In this document: positions 50,834 to 59,526 of the stretch, piece after piece
Layout of the letters: each line of letters begins with the position of its first letter
Position numbering within the stretch: the first letter of the stretch is position 1
Origin: Streptomyces sp. HUAS MG91
GTDB lineage: Bacteria > Actinomycetota > Actinomycetes > Streptomycetales > Streptomycetaceae
Assembly: GCF_040529335.1 (NCBI RefSeq)
Contig: NZ_CP159534.1
Location: 3,348,001 to 3,412,000 of the forward strand
DNA: 64,000 nucleotides
Direction of reading: 5' to 3'
The notes under the pieces: generated by a model
What the model saw: the letters and a program-made list of their open reading frames with translations, nothing else
Database searches by the model: none
What the model was told of the DNA's origin: nothing
Made by a program: the position numbers and the translations under genes

Positions 50834-52285
50834 ATGACCACCCCGGCCGCCGGACCCGACAAGGACGGCGGCCCGGGTGCTGCCGCCGACGCACCGGCCA
50901 CCACGGCCGCGTCGGCGACACCCGGGCCCGCCCCGTCCCCCCGCCGCTTCAAGAGCGTGACCGGTACCCGCAGGACCGTCGCGCTCCTCTTCCTGTTCCC
51001 CGCGCTCGTGCTGCTCGGCGCGCTCGTCGTCTACCCGATCGGGTACTCGGTCGTGCGCAGCTTCTTCAACGCCTCGGGCAGCTCGTTCATCGGGTTCGAC
51101 AACTACCAGACCCTGTTCACCCGTTCCGACACCAAGGCCGCGATCAACAACAACATCTGGTGGGTGGTACTCGCCCCGACGGTCGCCACCGCACTCGGCC
51201 TGATCTTCGCCGTGATGACCGAGCGGATCCGCTGGGGCACGGCGTTCAAGCTGGTCGTCTTCATGCCGATGGCGATCTCGATGCTGGCCGCGGGCATCAT
51301 CTTCCGGCTGGTGTACGACCAGGATCCGGGCAAGGGCGCGGTGAACGCGGTGTGGACCTCGGTCCACGACACGTTCAGCTCGTCGTCCGCGTTCCCCAAG
51401 GCCCATCCGCGCGCGAACGATCCACTCGCGGGCAGGGCGGGCGGACCGTACCTGACCAAACAGCCGGTGCAGGCGGGCACGTCCTATCTGCTGCCGCTGG
51501 TCGGGGTCGCCGCCGACGAGATGCCGGGCGACGCGAAACCGGCGAAGGCGGCAACCGCCTCGCCGGGGAAGGTCACCGGCACGCTCTGGCAGGACTTCAC
51601 GCTCGGCAAGGGCGCGGGCAAGGCCAAGGGCGTCGACTCCACCGAGGTCGGCTACCCCGGCATGCGGGTCGAGGCCGTGAAGGGCGGCAAGGTGGTGGCG
51701 TCCACGACGGCCGCCGCCGACGGCACCTTCACCCTGCCCGCGGCCGCCGACGGGGCGAAACTCCGGCTGCCCGCCGCGAACTTCAAGGAGGCGTACAACG
51801 GCGTCGACTGGCTCGGCGACAAGAAGTTCTTCACCATCCATCTGGGCGGCTTCGACCTGTACCTCAACATCGTGACGACCTCGATCATGGTCGCGTACGT
51901 GTGGATGTGGGCGGGCTTCGCGATGGTCCTCATCGGCGCCGGACTCGCCGGGATCCCACGGGAGTTGCTGGAAGCGGCCCGGGTGGACGGGGCCACCGAG
52001 TGGCAGGTGTTCCGGAGGGTCACGGTGCCGCTGCTCGCGCCGGTGCTCGCGGTCGTCCTCGTCACCCTCATGATCAACGTCCTGAAGATCTTCGACCTCG
52101 TCTACATCATCGCGCCGGGCTCCAGCCAGGACGACGCCAACGTCCTGGCGCTGCAGCTGTACCTGTCTGCGTTCAACGAGAACAACGAGGGCCTGGCCAG
52201 CGCCATCGCGGTGCTCCTGCTGCTCCTCGTGATCCCGGTGATGTGGTTCAACATGCGGCGACTGAGGCAGGAGGCGCGGCGATGA
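50834..52285 (+). CDS. Sugar ABC permease with inserted extracytoplasmic domain
   Basis: This 483-residue MalF-type permease is about 180 residues longer than usual. Residues ~40-165 give the first three helices (RTVALLFLFPALVLLGALVVYPIGYSVVRSFF, then WWVVLAPTVATALGLIFAVM). An inserted segment (about 175-340) follows, containing a carboxypeptidase-regulatory-like beta sandwich (VTGTLWQDF, GYPGMRVEAVKGGKVVASTTAAADGTFTLP). Then come the remaining helices and the EAA loop ELLEAARVDGATEWQVFRRV. The insert lies on the outer face and could dock the binding protein or the wall. The gene starts 7 nt after the lipoprotein gene; its TGA overlaps the next ATG (ATGA). Confidence 0.88.
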   Translation: MTTPAAGPDKDGGPGAAADAPATTAASATPGPAPSPRRFKSVTGTRRTVALLFLFPALVLLGALVVYPIGYSVVRSFFNASGSSFIGFDNYQTLFTRSDTKAAINNNIWWVVLAPTVATALGLIFAVMTERIRWGTAFKLVVFMPMAISMLAAGIIFRLVYDQDPGKGAVNAVWTSVHDTFSSSSAFPKAHPRANDPLAGRAGGPYLTKQPVQAGTSYLLPLVGVAADEMPGDAKPAKAATASPGKVTGTLWQDFTLGKGAGKAKGVDSTEVGYPGMRVEAVKGGKVVASTTAAADGTFTLPAAADGAKLRLPAANFKEAYNGVDWLGDKKFFTIHLGGFDLYLNIVTTSIMVAYVWMWAGFAMVLIGAGLAGIPRELLEAARVDGATEWQVFRRVTVPLLAPVLAVVLVTLMINVLKIFDLVYIIAPGSSQDDANVLALQLYLSAFNENNEGLASAIAVLLLLLVIPVMWFNMRRLRQEARR

Positions 52286-53163
52286 CGACGGTCGACGACA
52301 CGGTGCGGGCCAAGCGGTCGGTCGCGGGGCGGATCGGCGAGAAGCTCGGCGGCGGCCTGGTGCAGTTCGTGCTGCTCGTGGTCGGCGCGCTCTGGCTGGT
52401 GCCGACCGTCGGGCTGCTGCTGTCCTCGCTGCGCTCGCCCGAGGAGATGGCGGCGAGCGGCTGGTGGAAGGTGTTCTCCAAGCCGTCGCAGCTCACCTTC
52501 GACAGTTACAGCAAGCTGCTGGAGAACTCCGACATCACCAAGTCCCTGCTCAACACGATCCTGATCACGGTGCCGGCGACCCTGCTGGTCATCGTGATCG
52601 GCTCGCTGGCGGGGTACGCGTTCGCGTGGATGGAGTTCCCCGGCCGCGACTGGTGGTTCCTGATCGTGGTGGGGCTGCTCGTGGTGCCGGTGCAGCTGGC
52701 CCTCGTACCGATCGCCAAGCTCTTCGGCGACATCGGCATCTTCGGCTCGGTGCTCGGCGTGGTCCTCTTCCACGTCGCGTTCGGGCTGCCGTTCGCGGTG
52801 TTCCTGCTGCGGAACTTCTTCGCGGAGATACCCCGCGAACTCCTTGAGGCGGCGCGCCTCGACGGCGCCGGTGAACTGCGGCTGTTCGTGCGGGTCGTGA
52901 TGCCGCTGGCCGCTCCGGCGATCGCCTCGCTCGGCATCTTCCAGTTCCTGTGGGTGTGGAACGACATGCTGGTCGCGCTGGTCTTCACGGACGCGGGCAG
53001 CCAGCCGATCACGGTCGCGCTGCAGACCCAGGTCCGCCAGTTCGGCAACAACGTCGACGTGCTCGGCCCCGGCGCGTTCATCTCGATGATCATCCCGCTG
53101 GCGGTGTTCTTCGCCTTCCAGCGGCACTTCGTCTCGGGCGTGATGGCGGGCGCCGTGAAGTAG
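52282..53163 (+). CDS. Sugar ABC transporter permease (MalG type)
   Basis: This 293-residue permease completes the operon. After a short cytosolic head (about 1-25), the first helix is QFVLLVVGALWLVPTVGLLLSSL. The EAA loop reads ELLEAARLDGAGELRLFVRVVMPL near residue 195. The C-terminus AFQRHFVSGVMAGAVK is typical for the family. ATG 52282 overlaps the previous stop as ATGA. No ATPase follows, so a shared ATPase such as MsiK is expected. Confidence 0.9.
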   Translation: MTTVDDTVRAKRSVAGRIGEKLGGGLVQFVLLVVGALWLVPTVGLLLSSLRSPEEMAASGWWKVFSKPSQLTFDSYSKLLENSDITKSLLNTILITVPATLLVIVIGSLAGYAFAWMEFPGRDWWFLIVVGLLVVPVQLALVPIAKLFGDIGIFGSVLGVVLFHVAFGLPFAVFLLRNFFAEIPRELLEAARLDGAGELRLFVRVVMPLAAPAIASLGIFQFLWVWNDMLVALVFTDAGSQPITVALQTQVRQFGNNVDVLGPGAFISMIIPLAVFFAFQRHFVSGVMAGAVK

Positions 53164-53321
53164 CCACCACGCGGACGGGGTTGGGGGGCGGGCCGGGAGT
53201 TCACCGGCCCGCCCCCGGCCGTCTCCGCGCGGTTCCCCCGAATGCCGCATCGTGCGTAACTTCCCTGCTTGTCGGCCGTTCCCGGGCAGAATGCCCGCGC
53301 CGACTCCCTGGATGTGTCACC

Positions 53322-55523
53322 TTGCCCCGGTTCAGTGTCATCGTCCCCGCGTACAAAGTGCAGGCGTATCTGCACGCGTGCCTCGCCTCGGTGCTGGAGC
53401 AGGAGTTCACGGACCTCGAAGTGATCGCGGTGGACGACTGCTCGCCGGACGCCTGCGGGGAGATCATCGACGAGTTCGCGGCGCGCGACGCCCGCGTCCG
53501 GGCCGTCCACCTGGACGAGAACGTCGGCCTGGGCCGCGCCCGCAACGCCGGCCTCAAGCACGCGACCGGTGACTACGTCCTCTTCCTCGACAGCGACGAC
53601 ACCCTCACCCCGGGCGCGCTGCGGGCGATCGCGGACCGCGTCAAGGAGACGGGCTCCCCCGACGTCCTGCTCTTCGACTACGCGCGCACCTTCTGGGACG
53701 GCCGCAAGGTGCGCAACCAGTTCGCGCACCTGCTCGCCCAGGACGGCCCGGCGCCCTTCACGCTCACCGACCGGCCGGGCCTGCTGAAGCTCCTGATGGT
53801 GGTCTGGAACAAGGCGTACAGCAGGGAGTTCATCGAGCGCGAGGGCTTCACCTTCCCGCCCGGCTACTACGAGGACACGCCCTGGACGTACCCGGTCCTG
53901 ATGGCGGCCGAGTCGCTGGCGACCCTGGACCGGGTCTGCGTGCACTACCGCCAGCGGCGCGGCGGCAACATCCTCGGCACGACCTCGCGCCGCCACTTCG
54001 ACATCTTCGACCAGTACGAGCGTGTCTTCGAGTTCCTCGACCAGCACCCGGACCTGGACGCGCAGTGGCGTGCGGCGATGTTCCGCAGGATGGTCGACCA
54101 CCTCTCCACGCTGTTCACCAAGCGGGGCCGCCTCCCCCGCCGCAGCCGCGCCGAGTTCCTGCGCAGGGCGCGCGGCCACTACGGCCGCTACCGCACCCCG
54201 GGCGCCCGCGTGAGCCGCCGCACCCGGCTGCGGCACGCGCTGGTCCGGCTCGGCACGCACCGCACCTACCGCGCCCTGTGGGCGGCGATGGCGGTCGGCC
54301 GCCGCCTGTCCCGCACCCTGGCCTCGGTCCGCCGTACCCTGCGGGCGGCCGCGCTCCAGCTCCACTACCGGGTCCAGCTCCGCCTCCCGGTGCGGGAGAA
54401 CGACGCGGTGTTCGCCTCGTACTGGGGCCGCGGCCACGGCTGCAACCCGGGCGCCCTGGAGGAGGCCTTCCGCGTCCACGCCCCGCACGTGCGCACCGCC
54501 TGGATCGCCGCGCCGGAGCACCACCACACGATCCCGGCCGCCACCCGGCGGCTGACGCCGGGCACGGCCGCGTACTGGACGGCGCTCGCCCGCTCCAAGT
54601 ACCTCGTGAACAACGTCAACTTCGACCGCCGGCTGGTCAAGCGCCCCGGGCAGGTCTTCGTGCAGACGCAGCACGGCACGCCGCTGAAGAAGATGGGCAT
54701 CGACCTCCAGGACCACCCGGCGGCGGCCCGCGGCACCGACTTCGCCCAGCTGCTGGCCAACGCCGACAAGTGGGACTACGTCCTGTCCGCCAACCGGCAC
54801 TCCACGCTGACCTGGGAGCGCGCCTACCCGGCCGCGTTCACGACCCTCGAATACGGCTACCCGCGCAACGACCGCCTCCGCACGGCGACTTCGCAGGACA
54901 CCGCCCGGCTGCGCGACACGCTCGGCATCCCGCGCGACTCGATCGCGATCCTCTACGCGCCCACGCACCGGGACTACCGGATCACGCAGCGCCTCCCGCT
55001 GGACCTGGAGCGGATGCTGCGCACCCTCGGCCCGCGCTTCACGCTCCTCACGCGCGCGCACCACAGCTACGACGCCCCGCTCACCGGCGTCCCGGCCGCC
55101 CGCCTGATCGACGTGTCCGGCCATCCCAGCGTGGAGACGCTCTGCCTCGCCTCGGACGCGCTGGTCTCCGACTACTCGTCCCTGATGTTCGACTACGCGG
55201 CCCTGGACCGGCCGATCGTCATCCACGCCGACGACTGGGAGGCGTACGAGGCCGCCCGCGGCACCTACTTCGACCTGCGCTCCTTCCCGCCGGGCGCGGT
55301 CGCCCGGTCCGAGGACGAGCTGATCGACATCTTCGCCACGGGGCACTGGCGCGGGTCGCGCTCCGCGCAGTTGCGGGCGGCGTTCCGGGAGCGGTTCTGT
55401 CCTTACGAGGATGGGGGGGCCGGGGAGCGGGTGGTGCGGCGGGTGGTGTTCGGCGAAGAGCCGCTCGGCGCGGCGGCGGTCCCGCATCAGAGCGCGGAGC
55501 CGGCTCCGGCGCCCCGAGTCTGA
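53322..55523 (+). CDS. GT2 glycosyltransferase fused to CDP-glycerol glycerophosphotransferase
   Basis: This 733-residue wall-polymer enzyme has an N-terminal GT2 domain (about 1-230; FSVIVPAYKVQAYLHACLASVLEQ, AVDDCSPD and DxD in YVLFLDSDD). A basic linker (about 255-345) precedes a TagB/TagF-type domain (about 355-710) with QTQHGTPLKKMG, ILYAPTHRDY, TRAHHSY and VSDYSSLMFDYA. The second domain polymerises glycerol- or ribitol-phosphate from a CDP-polyol. TTG 53322 was chosen because it gives MPRFSVIVPAYKV directly and GGAT lies upstream; no ATG or GTG is in frame nearby. It is convergent with the GT4 gene. Confidence 0.88.
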   Translation: MPRFSVIVPAYKVQAYLHACLASVLEQEFTDLEVIAVDDCSPDACGEIIDEFAARDARVRAVHLDENVGLGRARNAGLKHATGDYVLFLDSDDTLTPGALRAIADRVKETGSPDVLLFDYARTFWDGRKVRNQFAHLLAQDGPAPFTLTDRPGLLKLLMVVWNKAYSREFIEREGFTFPPGYYEDTPWTYPVLMAAESLATLDRVCVHYRQRRGGNILGTTSRRHFDIFDQYERVFEFLDQHPDLDAQWRAAMFRRMVDHLSTLFTKRGRLPRRSRAEFLRRARGHYGRYRTPGARVSRRTRLRHALVRLGTHRTYRALWAAMAVGRRLSRTLASVRRTLRAAALQLHYRVQLRLPVRENDAVFASYWGRGHGCNPGALEEAFRVHAPHVRTAWIAAPEHHHTIPAATRRLTPGTAAYWTALARSKYLVNNVNFDRRLVKRPGQVFVQTQHGTPLKKMGIDLQDHPAAARGTDFAQLLANADKWDYVLSANRHSTLTWERAYPAAFTTLEYGYPRNDRLRTATSQDTARLRDTLGIPRDSIAILYAPTHRDYRITQRLPLDLERMLRTLGPRFTLLTRAHHSYDAPLTGVPAARLIDVSGHPSVETLCLASDALVSDYSSLMFDYAALDRPIVIHADDWEAYEAARGTYFDLRSFPPGAVARSEDELIDIFATGHWRGSRSAQLRAAFRERFCPYEDGGAGERVVRRVVFGEEPLGAAAVPHQSAEPAPAPRV

Positions 55524-55539
55524 CCTCGCCTGCGGCTCC

Positions 55540-55616
55540 GGTGGCCGCTTCTCGCGCAGTTCCCCGCGCCCCTGAAGGCCGCAGGCCTCTCAGGGGCGCG
55601 GGGAACTGCGCGACCA
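55540..55616. repeat. Dispersed GC-rich inverted repeat, complete copy 4, likely bidirectional terminator
   Basis: The two 24-bp arms (55552-55575 and 55590-55613) are perfect reverse complements containing GCAGTTCCCCGCGCCCCTGA, with an inner AGGCC-GCA-GGCCT hairpin. It lies exactly between two convergent genes, so it probably ends both transcripts. Confidence 0.85.
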
Positions 55617-55642
55617 GCCACGACGGTGGCGCGCCCGACCGG

Positions 55643-56797
55643 CTAGCGCTCCAGCAGGGCGAACAGCTCCTCCCACATGTCGAGGACCCGGGCCTCGGAG
55701 AAGCGCTGGACATTGGCGCGGGCCCGCTCCCCCATGGCATCCCGCAGGCGGGGGTTGCCGGTGAGCCGGAGGAGGCGGTCGGCGAGGGCGTCGAGGTCAC
55801 CGGCAGGCGCGAGCAGGCCGTCCTCGCCGTCCCGCACGATCTCCCGCACGCCCGGCGCGCAGTCGAACGCCGCGCACGGCACCCCGCTGGCCATGGCTTC
55901 CATCAGCGCCAGCGGAAACCCTTCACCGCGCGAGGACTGCACGAACACCGAGGAGGCGGCAAGGGCGGCCGGCACGTCGTCGGTGCGGCCCTGCCAGCGC
56001 ACGGAGCCGTCGAGGCCCAGCTCGGTGGCCTGGCGGCGCAGGGCGGGCTCGTCGGTGCCCGCCCCGTACAGGTGCAGCTCCCAGCCGGGCCGGTGCGGCG
56101 CGACCTTCGCCCAGGTGTCGAGGAGCATGTCGATGCCCTTCTGGTCGGCGAGCCGGCCGATGGAGCAGACGACGTTCGCCGTGCGCGGCGAGGGCACGGC
56201 GGGCAGGTGAGCGAGGGCGTTGGGCATGAAGCCGACGTTGTCGAGGCCCTCGGCGGTCCAGATGTCGGCGTCCTCCTGGGTGAGGGCGAGCCAGCGGTCG
56301 ACGTGCGGGTAGTGCCGCTTCACCCAGTGGTAGCGGTGGCAGGCCCGCGAGTAGGCGAACGACTCGTGGCTCATGCCGATGAGCGTGAGGTGCGAGGTGT
56401 CGGTCTCGCGCAGCCACTCCATCGGCCACACCTGCGTGACGACGACGACCGAGCCGGGCCGCGCCTGCCCCAGGATCGTGTCCAGCTCGGCGATCGCGCG
56501 TTTCTTCGCGGCGAGCCTGCGGGCCTCGCGGCGCCGCGCGGGCACGCTGAAGCGGCGCCGGCCGCGCATCGGGCGGGCGGTGAGCGGGTGCTCCGGGTAC
56601 AGGGCGGTGACCGGGTAGTCGGGGGTCTCCGGCACCGCCATCTTCAGGTCGGCCCGGTGCACGCCGATGACGTGCACGCGGTGTCCGGCCGTCTGGAACA
56701 GGCGGGCCATCTGATGGGTCCAGGCGGTGACTCCGCCGAGTTCGTCGGTGCTGTTGGCAACGAGGTAGAGGTCCCGTTCCCGGGTGGCGGTCGTCAT
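55643..56797 (-). CDS. GT4-family glycosyltransferase
   Basis: This 384-residue GT-B fold enzyme has LYLVANSTDELGGVTAWTHQMARLFQTAGHRVHVIG at the acceptor domain start. The donor domain shows CSIGRLADQKGIDMLLDTW and the nucleotide-sugar-binding SSRGEGFPLALMEAMASGVPCAAFD, including the E-x7-E pattern. It would add a sugar to a wall glycopolymer or its linkage unit. ATG 56797 overlaps the preceding TGA by one base (TGATG), so it is coupled to the CDP-glycerol glycerophosphotransferase gene upstream and is the last gene of the leftward run. Confidence 0.9.
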   Translation of the reverse strand: MTTATRERDLYLVANSTDELGGVTAWTHQMARLFQTAGHRVHVIGVHRADLKMAVPETPDYPVTALYPEHPLTARPMRGRRRFSVPARRREARRLAAKKRAIAELDTILGQARPGSVVVVTQVWPMEWLRETDTSHLTLIGMSHESFAYSRACHRYHWVKRHYPHVDRWLALTQEDADIWTAEGLDNVGFMPNALAHLPAVPSPRTANVVCSIGRLADQKGIDMLLDTWAKVAPHRPGWELHLYGAGTDEPALRRQATELGLDGSVRWQGRTDDVPAALAASSVFVQSSRGEGFPLALMEAMASGVPCAAFDCAPGVREIVRDGEDGLLAPAGDLDALADRLLRLTGNPRLRDAMGERARANVQRFSEARVLDMWEELFALLER

Positions 56798-59526
56798 CAC
56801 CGGCCCGCCTTCCGCGTGAAGAGGGCGTCGACGACGGCGCGGGCGGCGCCCCCGTCGTCGTAGGTGCCGAACTCGGCGGCGAAGGCGCGCCGCCTGTCCT
56901 GCCAGTCGGCGTCCGTCTCCTTGATCCGGGCGAGGGTGGCGTGCAGCGCCTCCTGGGTGTCGACGACCGGGCCGCCGGAGCGGACGCGCAGGTCGAAGTA
57001 GCTGCCGCGCTCGGCGGTGTACGTGTCGAGGTCGGGGGCGAAGTGCACGAGGGGCCGGTCCAGGAGTGCGTAGTCGAACATGATCGACGAGTAGTCGGTG
57101 ACCAGGACGTCGGCGAGACAGAGGAGTTCGCTGACGTCGTGGTGGCCGGAGACGTCGACGACGGTGCCGGGCGGGGTGACGGACAGCGTCGCCGCCTCCA
57201 TGTAGTGGGCGCGCACGAGCAGCGTGTGGGTGTCGCCGAACCGTTCGGCGAACTCCCGCACGTCCAGGAGCAGTCGCGCCTTCTTGTTCTTCGGTGTGCC
57301 GCGGAAGGTGGGCGCGTACAGGACGATCGTGCGGTGGTCGGGGATGCCGAGCGCGGCGGCGAGGGCCGGGCGCGGGAAGCGGCCCTCGCGCTCGTCGCGG
57401 GTCCGGGCGGCGACGAGCCGGTCGTTGCGCGGGTAGCCGACGCGCATCAGCCGCTCCTCGGGGATGCGGTAGGCGCGGGCCAGCGTGGTCACGTCGTGCT
57501 CGGAGCGGACGAGGAACCGGTCGAACCGGCCGACGGCGCGCATCAGTTGCTCGCGCTGCGGCGCGCTCTGCATCTTGTGGCGGATCTCGTCGTGACCCAT
57601 CCGCTTGTACGCGGAGCCGTGCCAGGTCTGGAGGTACGTGGTGTGCTTCGGTTTGTCGAGGGCGTGCGGGAAGCCCTGGTTGTCGACCCACCACTCGGCG
57701 CGGGCGAGCGCCCACAGATACCGCCAGGACCAGCGGCGCACGAGCGTGGCGTCCTGCGGGAACCCGGTGGGGTCCTGCGCGTAGGACCACACGACGCGGG
57801 CGCCGCGGCGGCGTGCCACCAGCTCCTCGTGGACGGCGCGCGGGCTGTCGCCGTAGCACTTGCCCATGTGGCTCTCGAAGACGACGGTGCCGCGGCTGAC
57901 GGGCAGCCGGCGCAGCAGGTGGCGGTAGACGGTCGTCTTGATGCGCTGGGAGTGCAGGGCGGCGAACTTCTTGCGGAGCTTCTTCCAGCGCTGCTTGATC
58001 ACGCGCGCGGGGCGGAAGTTCGTGGCGTAGCGGGCCAGCGCGTTGGCCGTGCGGGCCGGGCGGCGCCGGGGCAGCAGGCAGACCGCGAGGTGGTGCCCGG
58101 CGGTGACGTAGGGCTGCCAGGTGTCGGCGGTGAGCCGGCCGAGCCGCGGGCGGGCCGGGAGCGCGGTCGCCTTCGTGTCGACGACCGCCTTCTCGGCGAA
58201 CAGGTCGAGCGGCGCGAGCTGTTCGCCGTCGATGCCGAGCAGCAGGCGGGGATCCCGGTTCCGGTCGCCGATGCCGCGCGGGCGCAGGACGGTGGTGAGC
58301 GGGACGGTGACGCGCCAGGCGATGGTGTCGTCGCGCAGCCGTACGTCGTCGAGCGGCACGGTGACGGTCCCCGCGCCCGAGCCGCGGGCGACGAGTTCGA
58401 GGCTCGCGGTGAGCACATGGGTGCGCTCGGTGTCGCGCAGCGCGGGCGGGAGCACGGCCGCGCCCTCGACGACCAGGCGGCCGTCTTCGCGGGCGCACCG
58501 GGTGACCCGGTTGAGGAGCCTGAGTCCGCGCAACGGGCGGTGCTCGTCGCCGAGTTCGGTGACGTCGTACGAGGGGTGCAGATGCGCCGGGCTCCAGTAG
58601 GCGCGCCCCTCGTGGCGGGCCTGCGCGGTGACGACGGTGCCGGGCCTGGCCAGCGCGTACGCGGCCGTGTGCACCCCTTGCGCGTCGCCGTCGGCGAGCA
58701 GCGCCGCGGCGATCCGCTCCAGGGGTTCCAGGTCGCGCAGCGCGCCCTCGTCGACCAGCCCGTCGAGCAACGGCCCGTAGGCGGCGGCGAGCTCGGCGCG
58801 CCGGTCGGGTGCGGCGCCGAGGAAGGCGCGGGCGCACGGCACGACGTGGTCGGTGAGGAAGGCGCGGGCGCGGGCGGCGCGCAGCGCGGGGTCGGTGAGC
58901 AGGGCCAGGGCGTGGCGCTGCGCCGCGGCGGCCGTCGGCAGGTCGCCGAGCGGGTCGGGGGCGGGGCGCCGGGTGGTGATCAGGTTGGGGACGAGGGCGA
59001 TGCGGCGGGCGGTGAGCGCGAGGTCGAAGCCGGTGCCGCCCTCGGCCCACCGGGTCCGCCGGACCGCGTAGCCGGCCGTGAGCGCGTCCCGTACGAGCAG
59101 TTCGGGGGCGTCGGCGGGCTCGGTGACGACGCGCGTGCGCCCGTACAGCTCCTGCTGCCAGGCGGGGCTGTGCTCCTTGGTGTCCTTGGCGCCGTTGCCG
59201 GTCCGGCGGGTCCAGCGGCCCGCGATCAGGTCGGCGTCGGTGCGGCGGGCGGCGGCGAGGAGGTTGCGGCAGGCGTTGCGCTCCAGGAGTTCGCCCGGGG
59301 CGAGGGGCAGGACGTGGCCGCCGCGCGGGGCGCCGGTGCGCACCCGCCGCGGGTGGTCGGCGACGAGGGCGGCGCCCGCGTCGGCGGCGCCCGCACCGGT
59401 CAGGACGGCCTCGGTGGCGGCGAGGGTCTGGTCGAGGACCGAGCGGACGGTGTCGCGCAGGGCGGCCGCGGCGGTGCCGGGCGGGCAGTCGACGACGACG
59501 CTGATGTCGGGTTCCACGCTGCTCAT
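56797..59526 (-). CDS. CDP-glycerol glycerophosphotransferase with degenerate GT2 N-domain
   Basis: This 909-residue protein has the TagF-like domain at about 545-900: FESHMGKCYGDSPRAVHEEL, QTWHGSAYKRMG, IVLYAPTFRGT, LVRAHYM and VTDYSSIMFDYALLDRPLVHF. The N-terminal ~130 residues look like a GT2 domain (DISVVVDCPPGTAAAALRDTVRSVLDQTL), but the expected FLDSDD-type DxD strand reads HVLPLAPGE, so it may be inactive. A ~250-residue middle part (about 300-480) resembles a beta-sandwich found in related proteins. The ATG overlaps the previous stop (ATGA). It should polymerise or add polyol-phosphate units to a teichoic-acid-like polymer. Confidence 0.86.
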   Translation of the reverse strand: MSSVEPDISVVVDCPPGTAAAALRDTVRSVLDQTLAATEAVLTGAGAADAGAALVADHPRRVRTGAPRGGHVLPLAPGELLERNACRNLLAAARRTDADLIAGRWTRRTGNGAKDTKEHSPAWQQELYGRTRVVTEPADAPELLVRDALTAGYAVRRTRWAEGGTGFDLALTARRIALVPNLITTRRPAPDPLGDLPTAAAAQRHALALLTDPALRAARARAFLTDHVVPCARAFLGAAPDRRAELAAAYGPLLDGLVDEGALRDLEPLERIAAALLADGDAQGVHTAAYALARPGTVVTAQARHEGRAYWSPAHLHPSYDVTELGDEHRPLRGLRLLNRVTRCAREDGRLVVEGAAVLPPALRDTERTHVLTASLELVARGSGAGTVTVPLDDVRLRDDTIAWRVTVPLTTVLRPRGIGDRNRDPRLLLGIDGEQLAPLDLFAEKAVVDTKATALPARPRLGRLTADTWQPYVTAGHHLAVCLLPRRRPARTANALARYATNFRPARVIKQRWKKLRKKFAALHSQRIKTTVYRHLLRRLPVSRGTVVFESHMGKCYGDSPRAVHEELVARRRGARVVWSYAQDPTGFPQDATLVRRWSWRYLWALARAEWWVDNQGFPHALDKPKHTTYLQTWHGSAYKRMGHDEIRHKMQSAPQREQLMRAVGRFDRFLVRSEHDVTTLARAYRIPEERLMRVGYPRNDRLVAARTRDEREGRFPRPALAAALGIPDHRTIVLYAPTFRGTPKNKKARLLLDVREFAERFGDTHTLLVRAHYMEAATLSVTPPGTVVDVSGHHDVSELLCLADVLVTDYSSIMFDYALLDRPLVHFAPDLDTYTAERGSYFDLRVRSGGPVVDTQEALHATLARIKETDADWQDRRRAFAAEFGTYDDGGAARAVVDALFTRKAGR

